NCBI RefSeq assembly: GCF_042852765.1
Contig: NZ_AP031414.1
Direction: 5' to 3' (one strand)
From: Schaedlerella glycyrrhizinilytica_A
GTDB taxonomy: Bacteria; Bacillota; Clostridia; Lachnospirales; Lachnospiraceae
Length of the DNA: 64,000 nucleotides
Part shown: one piece after another, positions 34,565 through 43,493 of the stretch
Layout: each line of letters begins with the position of its first letter
Numbering within the stretch: the stretch's first letter is position 1
Notes under the pieces: model-generated
The model's database searches: none
What the model saw: the letters and a program-made list of their open reading frames with translations, nothing else
What the model was told of the DNA's origin: nothing
Translations under genes and position numbers: made by a program

Positions 34565-35659
34565 TTAAGCTGTCCGTCTGATACGGGAACAGATCTGGTC
34601 TCCCATCTCTTTTGTCCCGACTAATATGTTTCCATCCGACATAATATCCTTTGTGCGGTATCCTGCTTCCAGAACCTCTTTCACCGCCTGCTCCACGGCG
34701 TCCGCTTCCCGATCCAGATCAAACGTGAACCGAAGCATCATTGCCGCAGACAAGATCGTTGCGATCGGATTGGCGACACCTTTTCCCGCTATATCCGGCG
34801 CGGATCCTCCGCTTGGTTCATAAAGACCGAATTTCGTCTCATTCAAGCTGGCGGATGCGAGCATTCCGATCGAACCGGTCACCATGCTCGCCTCATCGGA
34901 AAGAATATCGCCGAACATATTCTCCGTGAGGATCACATCAAACTGCCTCGGATCTCTCACAAGCTGCATTGCGCAATTGTCAACAAGTATATGCTCCAAT
35001 GTCACTTCCGGGTAATCTTTTGCCACTTCCTCCACAACCTTTCTCCAAAGTCTGGAGGAATCCAGTACGTTCGCCTTGTCGACACTGGTCACTTTCCTGC
35101 GCCGTTTCATCGCAATATCAAATCCTTTTTTTGCGATCCGCCGGATTTCTTCTTCATTATAAGTCAGTTGATCGTTCGCTGTCAGAACCCCGTTCACTTC
35201 CTTTGTGGAACGTTCCCCGAAATACAGTCCTCCGGTCAGTTCCCGCATGATCATCATATCAAATCCGCCCTCTGTCAATTCTTCTTTCAGCGGGCAGGCT
35301 TTTTTCAGTTCGTCATACAGCACCGCCGGACGAAGATTTGCAAACAGATTCAGTTCTTTTCGTATCTTCAAAAGTCCGGCTTCCGGTCGTTTGGACGGTT
35401 CCAACCGATACCATGGAGAAGTCCTCGTATCGCCGCCGATCGATCCCATCAGTACGGCGTCGCTTTCTTTTGCTAAGCGGATCGTCTCGTCCGTCAGCGG
35501 AACTCCGTGTACATCGATCGATGCCCCGCCCATCAAAAGCTGTGTGTACTTACACTCATGTCCATATACGTCGGCCACCTGTTCCAACACTTTCATCGCT
35601 TCTGTGACGATCTCCGGTCCGATCCCATCCCCCTTGATCACTCCAATGTTCCATATCAT
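34565..35659 (-). CDS. leuB: 3-isopropylmalate dehydrogenase
   Basis: Oxidative decarboxylation of 3-isopropylmalate in leucine synthesis. The 364-residue protein has GDGIGPEIV, the substrate loop EAGLLKIRKELNLFANLRP, MRELTGGLYFGER, and the metal Asp in TENMFGDILSDEAS. It is the first gene of leuB-ilvD-ilvB-serC-serA. leuA, leuC and leuD are not next to it. Confidence 0.95.
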   Translation of the reverse strand: MIWNIGVIKGDGIGPEIVTEAMKVLEQVADVYGHECKYTQLLMGGASIDVHGVPLTDETIRLAKESDAVLMGSIGGDTRTSPWYRLEPSKRPEAGLLKIRKELNLFANLRPAVLYDELKKACPLKEELTEGGFDMMIMRELTGGLYFGERSTKEVNGVLTANDQLTYNEEEIRRIAKKGFDIAMKRRRKVTSVDKANVLDSSRLWRKVVEEVAKDYPEVTLEHILVDNCAMQLVRDPRQFDVILTENMFGDILSDEASMVTGSIGMLASASLNETKFGLYEPSGGSAPDIAGKGVANPIATILSAAMMLRFTFDLDREADAVEQAVKEVLEAGYRTKDIMSDGNILVGTKEMGDQICSRIRRTA

Positions 35660-35765
35660 ATGTCATCACTTCCTTGATAAAATGTTATGATGCCGGGACT
35701 TCAGAAATGCGGAATAAAAACAGTTCCTTAACCCTCTTTCTCCCCCGATATCACGTTATTTCCTT

Positions 35766-35794
35766 ATATTACCTCATTTCATCCCACGTTTCAA
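35766..35794 (-). promoter_or_regulatory. Promoter of the leuB-serA operon
   Basis: -35 TTGAAA (35794-35789), a 17-bp spacer and -10 TAATAT (35771-35766). The leader is about 100 nt. I looked for a T-box (GGTGGTACCGCG type) and found none. Confidence 0.65.
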
Positions 35795-35896
35795 CCCTTT
35801 AGCACAGAAAAGTGTCAAAGTATCTACAATCTCTTTTTATTCACTCTGTCACAAAAAGGACTTCTGTTTCTTTCACACCGGCGCTTCTGCGGTCCG

Positions 35897-35974
35897 ATGA
35901 AAATCGCCGGAAGTGCCAAAAGGCACATTCCGGGATTGTAAGCAGTCGCCAAGGTCTCGGGCAAGCCCGGACTT
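35897..35974 (+). repeat. Structured intergenic repeat, copy B
   Basis: A 78-bp element, inverted relative to copy A (19382-19457), with 69 of 72 aligned bases identical. It forms two hairpins: the first pairs CCGGAA plus GTGCC with GGCAC plus TTCCGG (11 bp, one bulged A, loop AAAA); the second pairs AGGTC(t)CGGGC with GCCCGGACTT. It is followed by a variable part with another stem (GTGTGGTCCAGC / GCTGGACACAC), then CCTATACAAA and a terminator. It lies in the gap between the leuB promoter and yajC. Confidence 0.85.
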
Positions 35975-36014
35975 GCACCGGCAAGTGTGGTCCAGCTTCG
36001 CTGGACACACCCTA

Positions 36015-36058
36015 TACAAAAAGAAGACCGAAAAGCTTTTCGCTCACCGGTCTTTCTC
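36015..36058. terminator. Bidirectional terminator between repeat B and yajC
   Basis: Outer stem AAGACCG / CGGTCTT enclosing GAAAAGCTTTTC, with T-rich tails on both strands (CTTTTTG on minus, TTCTCTC on plus). It would end yajC transcription and any RNA made from the repeat. Confidence 0.75.
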
Positions 36059-36068
36059 TCTTTCCTAA

Positions 36069-36374
36069 TTATTCAGCACTCGGCTTCTCAAGCTGAGCGA
36101 TCGCAGCTTTCTGCATCGGAATGCGGCAGTTCTTATTGTTACCAAATTCTACGATCACATCGTCGTCTGTGATATCAATGATCACTCCATAAAATCCGCT
36201 TGTTGTAAGAACGGTATCGCCTACTTCCATCGTGGAAAGCATTGCCTGTATACGCTTCTGCTCCTTTTTCTGTGGGCGCATCAGTAAGAACCACATACCT
36301 CCGATAATTACAACGTAAACAAGAATGATACTTACCATACTCATTGAACCACCGGCAGCTAAAACTCCATTCAT
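36069..36374 (-). CDS. yajC: Preprotein translocase subunit YajC
   Basis: A 101-residue Sec accessory protein with one membrane helix (about 12-32) and the LLMRPQKKEQKR motif just inside the membrane, then a small soluble beta domain. It lies downstream of tgt, as in many Firmicutes. The ATG at 36374 has TTAGGAGG upstream. Confidence 0.93.
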   Translation of the reverse strand: MNGVLAAGGSMSMVSIILVYVVIIGGMWFLLMRPQKKEQKRIQAMLSTMEVGDTVLTTSGFYGVIIDITDDDVIVEFGNNKNCRIPMQKAAIAQLEKPSAE

Positions 36375-36426
36375 CTTAATACATCCTCCTAACTACTTAT
36401 CTTCAAGCAATATGACCATTATACAT

Positions 36427-36457
36427 AAAAAATACAATTACTTCAAGTGTATTTTTT
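36427..36457 (-). terminator. Weak AT-rich hairpin after tgt
   Basis: AAAAAATACA / TGTATTTTTT, a 10-bp stem made almost wholly of A-T pairs with a T-run built into its 3' arm. It lies between tgt and yajC and may allow read-through. Confidence 0.4.
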
Positions 36458-36487
36458 GTTTCATCTTAAACTTTTCCGCTCAAACTT

Positions 36488-37615
36488 TTACAAGCCCAAC
36501 ACGCCCTTTAATTTTTCTTCCTTATATGCATGAAATGCTCCCGCATCCAACGCATCCCTGATTTCTTCCATCATCGTATTATAGAAGTACAGATTATGAA
36601 GAACACAGAGACGCATTCCGAGCATTTCTTTCGCTTTCAATAAATGACGGATATATGCGCGGCTGTAGCTTCTGCATGCCGGACACTGGCATCCCTCCTC
36701 GATCGGACGATCGTCCAGTTCAAATTTGGCGTTGAACAGATTCAGCTTTCCGTGATTCGTATACACATGTCCGTGACGACCATTCCGCGACGGATATACA
36801 CAATCAAAGAAATCCACGCCCCGGGCAACTCCCTCCAAAATATTTGCCGGAGTTCCGACGCCCATCAGATAAGTCGGTTTATTGTCCGGCAGATACGGCA
36901 CGACCGCATCCAGGATCCGATACATCTCCTCATGGCTTTCTCCGACCGCAAGTCCGCCGACCGCATAACCATCCAGATCCAGCTTCGTGATCTGCTTTGC
37001 ATGTTCGATCCGGATATCTTCATACACGCCGCCCTGATTGATCCCGAACAGCATCTGATGCGGATTGATCGTATCCGGAAGACTGTTCAGCCGCTCCATC
37101 TCCTGTTTGCAGCGCGCCAGCCAACGGGTCGTCCGTGCAACCGACTGTTCCATATATTCACGGTCCGCCACACTGGACGGGCATTCATCAAAAGCCATTG
37201 CGATCGTGGAGGCTAAATTAGACTGGATCTGCATACTCTCTTCCGGTCCCATAAAAATCTTCTTTCCGTCGATATGGGAATGGAAATGCACGCCCTCTTC
37301 CTTGATCTTCCGAAGTCCTGCAAGAGAAAACACCTGAAATCCGCCGGAATCCGTCAGGATCGGTTTGTCCCAGTTCATAAACTTATGCAGTCCGCCGAGC
37401 TGTTTTACAACCTGATCTCCCGGTCGCACATGAAGATGATATGTATTGGATAATTCTACCTGTGTCTTGATCCCCCGCAGATCGTCTGTCGACACGGCGC
37501 CTTTGATCGCCGCCGCTGTTCCCACATTCATAAAAACCGGCGTCTCGATCGTTCCGTGTACCGTATGTAACCGACCGCGTTTTGCCAGCCCCTCTTTTTT
37601 CAACAATTCATACAT
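36488..37615 (-). CDS. tgt: Queuine tRNA-ribosyltransferase
   Basis: Exchanges guanine-34 of tRNAs with GUN anticodons for the queuosine precursor. The 375-residue TIM-barrel has DSGGFQVFSL near residue 90, GVGTPANILE and the nucleophile region FDCVYPSRNGRHG. The zinc site CQCPACRSYSRAYIRHL lies near residue 310 with a later His. No preQ1 genes are next to it. Confidence 0.95.
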   Translation of the reverse strand: MYELLKKEGLAKRGRLHTVHGTIETPVFMNVGTAAAIKGAVSTDDLRGIKTQVELSNTYHLHVRPGDQVVKQLGGLHKFMNWDKPILTDSGGFQVFSLAGLRKIKEEGVHFHSHIDGKKIFMGPEESMQIQSNLASTIAMAFDECPSSVADREYMEQSVARTTRWLARCKQEMERLNSLPDTINPHQMLFGINQGGVYEDIRIEHAKQITKLDLDGYAVGGLAVGESHEEMYRILDAVVPYLPDNKPTYLMGVGTPANILEGVARGVDFFDCVYPSRNGRHGHVYTNHGKLNLFNAKFELDDRPIEEGCQCPACRSYSRAYIRHLLKAKEMLGMRLCVLHNLYFYNTMMEEIRDALDAGAFHAYKEEKLKGVLGL

Positions 37616-37630
37616 AAATGTCCTCTTTCT

Positions 37631-37664
37631 AAAAGGGACAGCCGCACTTCTGACTGTCCCTTTT
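37631..37664. terminator. Terminator after the L,D-transpeptidase
   Basis: GGGACAG / CTGTCCC stem with AAAA before and TTTT after, so it can work on both strands. It separates the transpeptidase gene from tgt. Confidence 0.85.
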
Positions 37665-37667
37665 CTT

Positions 37668-39410
37668 TTAATAATGGATGATAACAGGAGTTCCTGTTGA
37701 AATCATATTGTAAAGTGCAGCCGCCTGATCATACGGCATATTGATGCATCCATGGGATCCGACTCCCGGGATCTGATTCAATGTTCCACCAAAGGTGGAC
37801 TGCCATGTTGCATCGTGAAATCCGACTCCGCTCCAGGTGATCCGCATCCAGTAGTCTACCGGCGTCCGGTATTCCGGCTCTCCGGTCTCCGGAACGATCT
37901 CTCCTACAAGTACCTCGTGCATCGTTGTCTCTTTCAGTGCATACACGCCGGTCGGCGTCTCTTTTGCCGGAATCGGCTCACCGGTTACCACATCCGTCTC
38001 CAGCACAACGGCGCCGTCCTGGATATACCACATATGCTGAGCGCTTAAGTCCACTTCCGCATATGTTGTTCCCCAGTCCTGCGGACCGTGGGAAGCCGCT
38101 GTACCTCCGATATAATATGCCGGCTCTCTCGTAACGACTTCCCCGTTCTTAATACTGTTGATCAACGCTGCCGATTCGGTCTCTTCATCGATCGACCATC
38201 CATAATCCCCGCCGGAAACTTCTGCTGTTTTTCCCCATGGGGTCGTGATCGTTCTTGCCGCTCCCATTGTATCATACTGATCGCCGAAAGACGCCATCCA
38301 TTCCCGAACGCCGTTCTCATTGAACACAACGTTCATGGATTCATCCACTGTAAGCCATGTGGAGATCAGATTTTTATCCACCACCACATTCTCATCCATC
38401 GGATACGTAATACTTGCTTTAATATACTGGTTCATGCTGTCACATGCAGCCTGCACTTCTTTTGATTCTGCTGTAAACTTCGGAAGAGCATAACATCCCT
38501 CTTCTTCCATGTTCAGCTCCGATTTGAATTCCCGAATGTACTGGGCGATCTTTTCATGAAGCATGTCCATATCCACTGCGGTTCCTGTCACTTCCGGTTC
38601 TACAACATACTGTGTTCCGTCAAACTTCGGATAGGCGTTTGTCGGCGGGATCTGCTCCACTTTTACCGACTGGAGATTATTGATCTGCTCTTCCAAGGCT
38701 TCCTTATCATAAGAAACTTCAATCGTAACCTGCGTGGAGCTCTTCACAAAAAATGCACTCGGCCAGAGGAACGCATTCTGCTTTTTGATCGCATTTTTCA
38801 CATCGTCATTTTCCACATAGGCGAGGGAGATGTCTTCTCCTTTGATCGTATCCGATTTATCTTCCTTTTCCAGGACTGTCAACGTATATCCTTTCACCTG
38901 ATCTTTCATATATTCTTCAACATCCTTGACAGATTTTGCCGAAAAATTATGACCGTTGATCTCTGTATTAATATAGAAATGACTCATAAAAAATACTGAT
39001 ATGCCGACATATACTGCCGCCAAAACACCGACGGTCACACCTGCAATGATCAGACCTTTCTTTTTATCCGTCTTCTTTTTTGCAACAGCCGCCCTTTTTC
39101 TGCGTTTCTTCCGTCCCTTTTTCTTTTTCGGTGCTTTCGTTTTGACCTGTGGCTTTTCTTCCTCATCCAGACTCATATATAAGGTATCGTCCTCATCATA
39201 AGAGTCTGTTTCCTCATCATAAACGTCGTCCTCATCGAATGCCTCGTCCTCATAGGATCCGTCCACGTCAAATGCCTCGTCCTCTCCGTCAGCCTCCGCT
39301 TCCAGATCCGGCAGATTTTCCTCCATCTCCGGTGTATCCGCCGGAGATTCCTGCACATTTACCTGTTCATCCGGATTATGTTCCTGTTCATGGATCTCCC
39401 TTTTGCTCAT
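37668..39410 (-). CDS. Membrane-anchored L,D-transpeptidase (YkuD family)
   Basis: Makes 3-3 peptidoglycan cross-links or attaches proteins to the wall. The 580-residue protein has four parts. Residues 1-85 are cytoplasmic and extremely acidic; 86-118 are a Lys/Arg cluster (KKKKGRKKRRKR); about 119-140 are the single membrane helix. Outside are two PG-binding-like domains (to about 450) and the YkuD catalytic domain, with His in GVGFHDATW and the Cys motif SHGCINMP. The abrupt acidic-basic inside tail is unusual. It has its own promoter and terminator and is divergent from aroC. Confidence 0.92.
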   Translation of the reverse strand: MSKREIHEQEHNPDEQVNVQESPADTPEMEENLPDLEAEADGEDEAFDVDGSYEDEAFDEDDVYDEETDSYDEDDTLYMSLDEEEKPQVKTKAPKKKKGRKKRRKRAAVAKKKTDKKKGLIIAGVTVGVLAAVYVGISVFFMSHFYINTEINGHNFSAKSVKDVEEYMKDQVKGYTLTVLEKEDKSDTIKGEDISLAYVENDDVKNAIKKQNAFLWPSAFFVKSSTQVTIEVSYDKEALEEQINNLQSVKVEQIPPTNAYPKFDGTQYVVEPEVTGTAVDMDMLHEKIAQYIREFKSELNMEEEGCYALPKFTAESKEVQAACDSMNQYIKASITYPMDENVVVDKNLISTWLTVDESMNVVFNENGVREWMASFGDQYDTMGAARTITTPWGKTAEVSGGDYGWSIDEETESAALINSIKNGEVVTREPAYYIGGTAASHGPQDWGTTYAEVDLSAQHMWYIQDGAVVLETDVVTGEPIPAKETPTGVYALKETTMHEVLVGEIVPETGEPEYRTPVDYWMRITWSGVGFHDATWQSTFGGTLNQIPGVGSHGCINMPYDQAAALYNMISTGTPVIIHY

Positions 39411-39450
39411 TTAGTACTGCTCCCTCTTCTATAATCAATATCTAGGCAAC

Positions 39451-39479
39451 ATTATATTATGAAAGCGAAAAAATGTACA
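39451..39479 (-). promoter_or_regulatory. Promoter of the L,D-transpeptidase gene
   Basis: -35 TGTACA (39479-39474, 4 of 6 consensus), a 17-bp spacer and a perfect -10 TATAAT (39456-39451). Confidence 0.55.
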
Positions 39480-39531
39480 GTAAAATCTCTCGGAATTAAG
39501 GAAAACTTAAACAACTGATTAAACAAAATCA

Positions 39532-39560
39532 TTGCATCCCCATTTACTCTCCGATATAAT
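39532..39560 (+). promoter_or_regulatory. Promoter of aroC
   Basis: -35 TTGCAT (39532-39537), a 17-bp spacer and a perfect -10 TATAAT (39555-39560), with the start codon 36 bp downstream. Confidence 0.75.
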
Positions 39561-39595
39561 AATGCGTATCAGATTCAAAAAAGGAGATTGACATC

Positions 39596-40711
39596 ATGAG
39601 CGGATCTACATTCGGAACATTATTTCGTATTACAACCTGGGGCGAATCCCACGGCGCCGGCATCGGCGTAGTGATCGACGGGTGTCCTGCCGGACTTCCT
39701 CTGTCCGAAGCAGACATCCAAGCCTTTCTCGACCGCCGCAAACCCGGTCAGAGCAAATATACAACCAAACGTCAGGAGGGAGATCAGGTTGAGATCTTGT
39801 CCGGCGTCTTTGAGGGGCAGACGACCGGCACACCGATTTCTCTTCTTGTACGGAATCAGGATCAGCGCTCCCGCGATTACGGCAACCTTGCCGCAACCTA
39901 TCGTCCGGGACATGCCGACTATACATTTGACGCCAAATACGGCGTCCGCGATTACCGCGGCGGCGGTCGTTCTTCCGGCAGAGAAACGATCGGCAGGGTC
40001 GCCGGCGGTGCTGTTGCCTCTCTTCTGCTGCGTGAGCTCGGCGTACAACTTTTGACCTTTACAAAAGCGATCGGACCTGTTTCCATCCCGGAAGCGGACT
40101 ATCATTTTGAGGCAATATCCGAAAACAAACTTTATATGCCAAATCTTGACGCGGCACAAAGAGCCTCCGCTTATCTGGACGAACTGATGGCAGAGTGCGA
40201 TTCTGCCGGCGGCGTTATCGAATGCCGCATCAAAGGACTTCCGGCAGGGATCGGAGAACCTGTTTTTGACAAACTCGATGCGCGGCTCGCCCAGGCGGTC
40301 TGTTCCATCGGCGCAGTCAAAGCGTTGGAATTCGGCGATGGTTTTGCTGCCGCATCTTCTACGGGAAGTCAGAACAATGACCCGTTCGTTTCCGAAGACG
40401 GCATCATTTCCAAGCAGACGAATCACTCCGGCGGAGTGCTCGGCGGAATGAGTGACGGATCCGAACTGATTTTTCGTATTGCAGTCAAACCGACTCCGTC
40501 GATCGCACAGATGCAACACACGGTAAACAACATCGGGGAAAATACAGAACTTATCATCCATGGTCGCCACGATCCGGTGATCGTTCCCCGCGCGGTTGTT
40601 GTCGTCGAATCCATGGCAGCTATCACGCTTGCGGATCTCCTGCTTCAGAATATGACAAGCCGCATAGACTGTATAAAGGAATTTTATAAAAAGAACGAAT
40701 CTCACGACTGA
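39596..40711 (+). CDS. aroC: Chorismate synthase
   Basis: Last step of the shikimate pathway, making chorismate with FMN. The 371-residue protein has the signatures GESHGAGIGVVIDGCPAG, RPGHADYTFDAKYGVRDYRG, SSGRETIGRVAGGAVA and the late FGDGFAAASSTGSQNND. AAAAAGGAG precedes the ATG. It is a single-gene transcript with its own promoter and a strong terminator. A long open frame on the opposite strand is a shadow. Confidence 0.96.
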   Translation: MSGSTFGTLFRITTWGESHGAGIGVVIDGCPAGLPLSEADIQAFLDRRKPGQSKYTTKRQEGDQVEILSGVFEGQTTGTPISLLVRNQDQRSRDYGNLAATYRPGHADYTFDAKYGVRDYRGGGRSSGRETIGRVAGGAVASLLLRELGVQLLTFTKAIGPVSIPEADYHFEAISENKLYMPNLDAAQRASAYLDELMAECDSAGGVIECRIKGLPAGIGEPVFDKLDARLAQAVCSIGAVKALEFGDGFAAASSTGSQNNDPFVSEDGIISKQTNHSGGVLGGMSDGSELIFRIAVKPTPSIAQMQHTVNNIGENTELIIHGRHDPVIVPRAVVVVESMAAITLADLLLQNMTSRIDCIKEFYKKNESHD

Positions 40712-40723
40712 TTTCATGACAGC

Positions 40724-40777
40724 AAAAATCCGCCGGGAACGGTTTTCTTTTTTGAAAACCATTCCCGGCGGATTTTA
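40724..40777. terminator. Strong bidirectional terminator between aroC and potD
   Basis: AAAATCCGCCGGGAA plus GGTTTTC paired to GAAAACC plus TTCCCGGCGGATTTT, with a single mismatch and a T6 loop. It serves the convergent aroC and pot operons. Confidence 0.92.
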
Positions 40778-40801
40778 TTTGTCAACCTAAGAAATCCAAA
40801 T

Positions 40802-41863
40802 CTATTCTGCTTTCAATTCTTTCCACTGCGTGTTCATCAGATCGTTGATCTCCGGATCCAGCTGCACACTGACTTCACAATTCTCAGTCGCATCGTCTGC
40901 CGGGACAAGTGCTTCATTTGCCCGGTCTTCTTCTGAAAGTCCCTCGATCACTTTTTCATTCGGTGTGGAATAATAAATATACTCGAAGTTCATCTCCGCA
41001 ACATCTTCCCTGCACAGGAAGTCAAGGAACTGCTGTGCCGCATCCACATTGTCACACTGTTTCGTCACACACCAGGAATCCAGCCAGACATTAGACCCCT
41101 CTTTCGGGATCACATAGGCAAGATCCTCATTATACTGATTTCCAAGGTATGCTTCCCCGGAATATACAACCGCCATCGTTGCATTGCCCGCGACAACCTC
41201 ATCTCTTGCTTCATCAACAAGATACGCCTGTACATCCGGTTTCTGTTTGACAAGCAGATCATGAGCCGCATTGACCTCATCCTCATTATTGCTGTTCAAA
41301 GAATAACCCAGCGCTTTCATCGCTACCATATAAGTGTCACGCATACTGTTCTGCATGATGATCTCGCCCGCATATTCTCCGTTAAACAGCACGTTCCAGC
41401 TGTCCACCGGCTCTTTCACCTTTGTTGTGTCATAAAGGATACCGAGTGTTCCCCAGAAATACGGAACCGTATATTTATTCTCCGGATCGAACGCCTGCGA
41501 GAATTCCCAGTATTTATCCCCGATATTTCCCGCATTCTCCATTGCATCGATATCGATCTCCTGCAGTTCCCCCTCTTTGATCAGTTTTTCGATCATATAG
41601 TCCGTAGAACAAAGCAGATCATAGTCGATCGCTCCCGCTTTATATTTCGTATACATTTCTTCCGGAGTCAGCGCTTCCTCATATTTCACTTCGATTCCGG
41701 TTTCCTCATAGAAAAGATCCAGAACCGCCGGATCCATATATTCCCCATAATTAAACACCGTCAGTGTTTCTTTCGCATCCTGTTTTCCGCTGCATCCAGC
41801 ACTTAACACGGTACTGCCAAGCGCAACGGTCGCAAGCAGTACGCTTAAGACTCTTCTTTTCAT
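40802..41863 (-). CDS. potD: Spermidine/putrescine-binding lipoprotein
   Basis: A 353-residue ABC substrate-binding lipoprotein. The signal peptide ends in the lipobox LSAGC (Cys24). The mature part follows the PotD/PotF pattern: FNYGEYMDPAVLDLFYEETG, YDLLCSTDYMIEKL and WGTLGILYDTTKV. It is the last gene of potA-potB-potC-potD and overlaps potC by 4 bp. The exact polyamine preference cannot be read from sequence. Confidence 0.93.
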   Translation of the reverse strand: MKRRVLSVLLATVALGSTVLSAGCSGKQDAKETLTVFNYGEYMDPAVLDLFYEETGIEVKYEEALTPEEMYTKYKAGAIDYDLLCSTDYMIEKLIKEGELQEIDIDAMENAGNIGDKYWEFSQAFDPENKYTVPYFWGTLGILYDTTKVKEPVDSWNVLFNGEYAGEIIMQNSMRDTYMVAMKALGYSLNSNNEDEVNAAHDLLVKQKPDVQAYLVDEARDEVVAGNATMAVVYSGEAYLGNQYNEDLAYVIPKEGSNVWLDSWCVTKQCDNVDAAQQFLDFLCREDVAEMNFEYIYYSTPNEKVIEGLSEEDRANEALVPADDATENCEVSVQLDPEINDLMNTQWKELKAE

Positions 41864-42663
41864 CCTTTTACTCTCTCCTTTTTTGCTTTTCCCTTTCGAT
41901 CCGGCAGATAGTTGACTGCCAGAAGTACTAAAAATACAAACACAAAAATGATCGTGGACAACGCGTACATCTCCGGTTTGATCCCTTTTCGGATCTCGCC
42001 GTAGATCATCGTTGACAAAGTATTGACCCCTGCGCCTTTTGTAAAATATGTGATCACAAAATCGTCCATCGACATCGTAAACGCCATAAAAAATCCTGCC
42101 ACAATCCCACCTGCAAGCTGCGGAAGAATGATCTTAAAAAATGCATAGACTGCATTTGCTCCCAGATCTCTCGCCGCTTCATACAAACTCAGGTTCATCT
42201 GCCGGATCTTCGGCATGACACTCAGGATCACATATGGGATGTTAAATGTAATGTGTGCCAGAAGAACACTTCCATATCCAAGCGGCATGAAATTCACAAA
42301 CCAGAGCATCAATGCGATTCCGGTCACAATATCCGCATTCAAAAGCGGAATATTAGTGCAGACCATCACAAGCTGATAATTCTTCCGGCGCATTGCATGG
42401 ATTCCCAGAGCGCCGAGCACACCGATCACTGTTGCGATCAGCGCCGAAGAAAATGCAAGCGTCAGTGTCGTGGACAGCGCCTCCATGATCTGCCGGTTGG
42501 AAAACAGCCGGCTGTACCAGTCCAATGTAAAACCGCCCCACTGGACACGGGATCTGGAATTATTGAACGAAAGCACGATCAATACCAGAATCGGCGCATA
42601 TAAAAACAAAAGGATCAGACCAAGATAGCATCTGCTTATTAAATTTTTCAATTTTTCTACCAT
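41860..42663 (-). CDS. potC: Polyamine ABC transporter permease PotC
   Basis: A 267-residue six-helix permease. The ABC-coupling motif is seen in EAARDLGANAVYAFFKIILPQLAGGIVAG. It overlaps potB by 7 bp upstream and potD by 4 bp downstream, so the subunits are made in step. Confidence 0.93.
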   Translation of the reverse strand: MVEKLKNLISRCYLGLILLFLYAPILVLIVLSFNNSRSRVQWGGFTLDWYSRLFSNRQIMEALSTTLTLAFSSALIATVIGVLGALGIHAMRRKNYQLVMVCTNIPLLNADIVTGIALMLWFVNFMPLGYGSVLLAHITFNIPYVILSVMPKIRQMNLSLYEAARDLGANAVYAFFKIILPQLAGGIVAGFFMAFTMSMDDFVITYFTKGAGVNTLSTMIYGEIRKGIKPEMYALSTIIFVFVFLVLLAVNYLPDRKGKAKKERVKG

Positions 42664-43493
42664 ATTGCAGAGCCCTTCCCTTCCATATCATTTCGCATTG
42701 TAAACGCCATACTGATCAGGACGAAGATCATCAGTGATACCGAAAGTCCCGATCCGAGATACCAATTCATACTCTTCGTAAACTCCTGTTCAATAATATT
42801 ACCGATCAGCTGCAGTTTTCCGCCGCCCAAAATATCCGAGATCACAAACGAAGTCATCGATGGAACAAATACCATCACAATTCCGCTCAACAGTCCCGGT
42901 ACGGAAAGCGGGAAGATGATCTTGCGGAAGATCGTGAATCCTCCGGCTCCGAGATCTTTTGCAGCATCGATGATATCCTCGTCGATCTCAGAAACTGCAT
43001 TGAAAATCGGAAGCACCATATACGGCAGATAGTCATATACAACACCGATCATGATCGCCACTCCGCTGTTTGCCAGCGCAACCGGCTCAAGTCCGATCTT
43101 TTGCAGCAGAAGATTCAGGATTCCGTTGTTCGATAAGATCATCTGCCATGCGAGCACACGGAGGATAAAATTCATCCACATCGGCAGGATCAGTACAAAC
43201 AGTGCAAATCCCCGTTTTCCAAGGTTCAGCCGCCGAAGTGCGAGCACAAGCGGATAGGATAATAAAATACAAATCAATGTGCATCCCACCGCAATTTCTA
43301 AAGAGAAGATCACCGCTTTTAAATGAACCGGATCGGCGATAGCCGCCACATTCGCCAGTGTAAAACCACCCTCCGGACTGCTCAATGCATAGCGGAAGAT
43401 CACCGCCATCGGAATCACGGTAAACCCGATGATCCAGATCAAATAGGGGGTGGAAAGCCACGACCTCTTATTGATGCCTTTTAATTTATTCAT
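42657..43493 (-). CDS. potB: Polyamine ABC transporter permease PotB
   Basis: A 278-residue six-helix permease with the coupling loop DAAKDLGAGGFTIFRKIIFPLSVPGLLSG. It overlaps potA by 8 bp. It is a partner of PotC in the membrane heterodimer. Confidence 0.93.
   Translation of the reverse strand: MNKLKGINKRSWLSTPYLIWIIGFTVIPMAVIFRYALSSPEGGFTLANVAAIADPVHLKAVIFSLEIAVGCTLICILLSYPLVLALRRLNLGKRGFALFVLILPMWMNFILRVLAWQMILSNNGILNLLLQKIGLEPVALANSGVAIMIGVVYDYLPYMVLPIFNAVSEIDEDIIDAAKDLGAGGFTIFRKIIFPLSVPGLLSGIVMVFVPSMTSFVISDILGGGKLQLIGNIIEQEFTKSMNWYLGSGLSVSLMIFVLISMAFTMRNDMEGKGSAIW

Noticed and set aside
35660..35790. T-box or other amino-acid riboswitch upstream of leuB
   Set aside because: No T-box core sequence and no terminator/antiterminator pair; the promoter leaves only about 100 nt.
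39620..40762. Minus-strand open frame of 380 codons opposite aroC
   Set aside because: Shadow of the chorismate synthase gene; no motif and no ribosome site.
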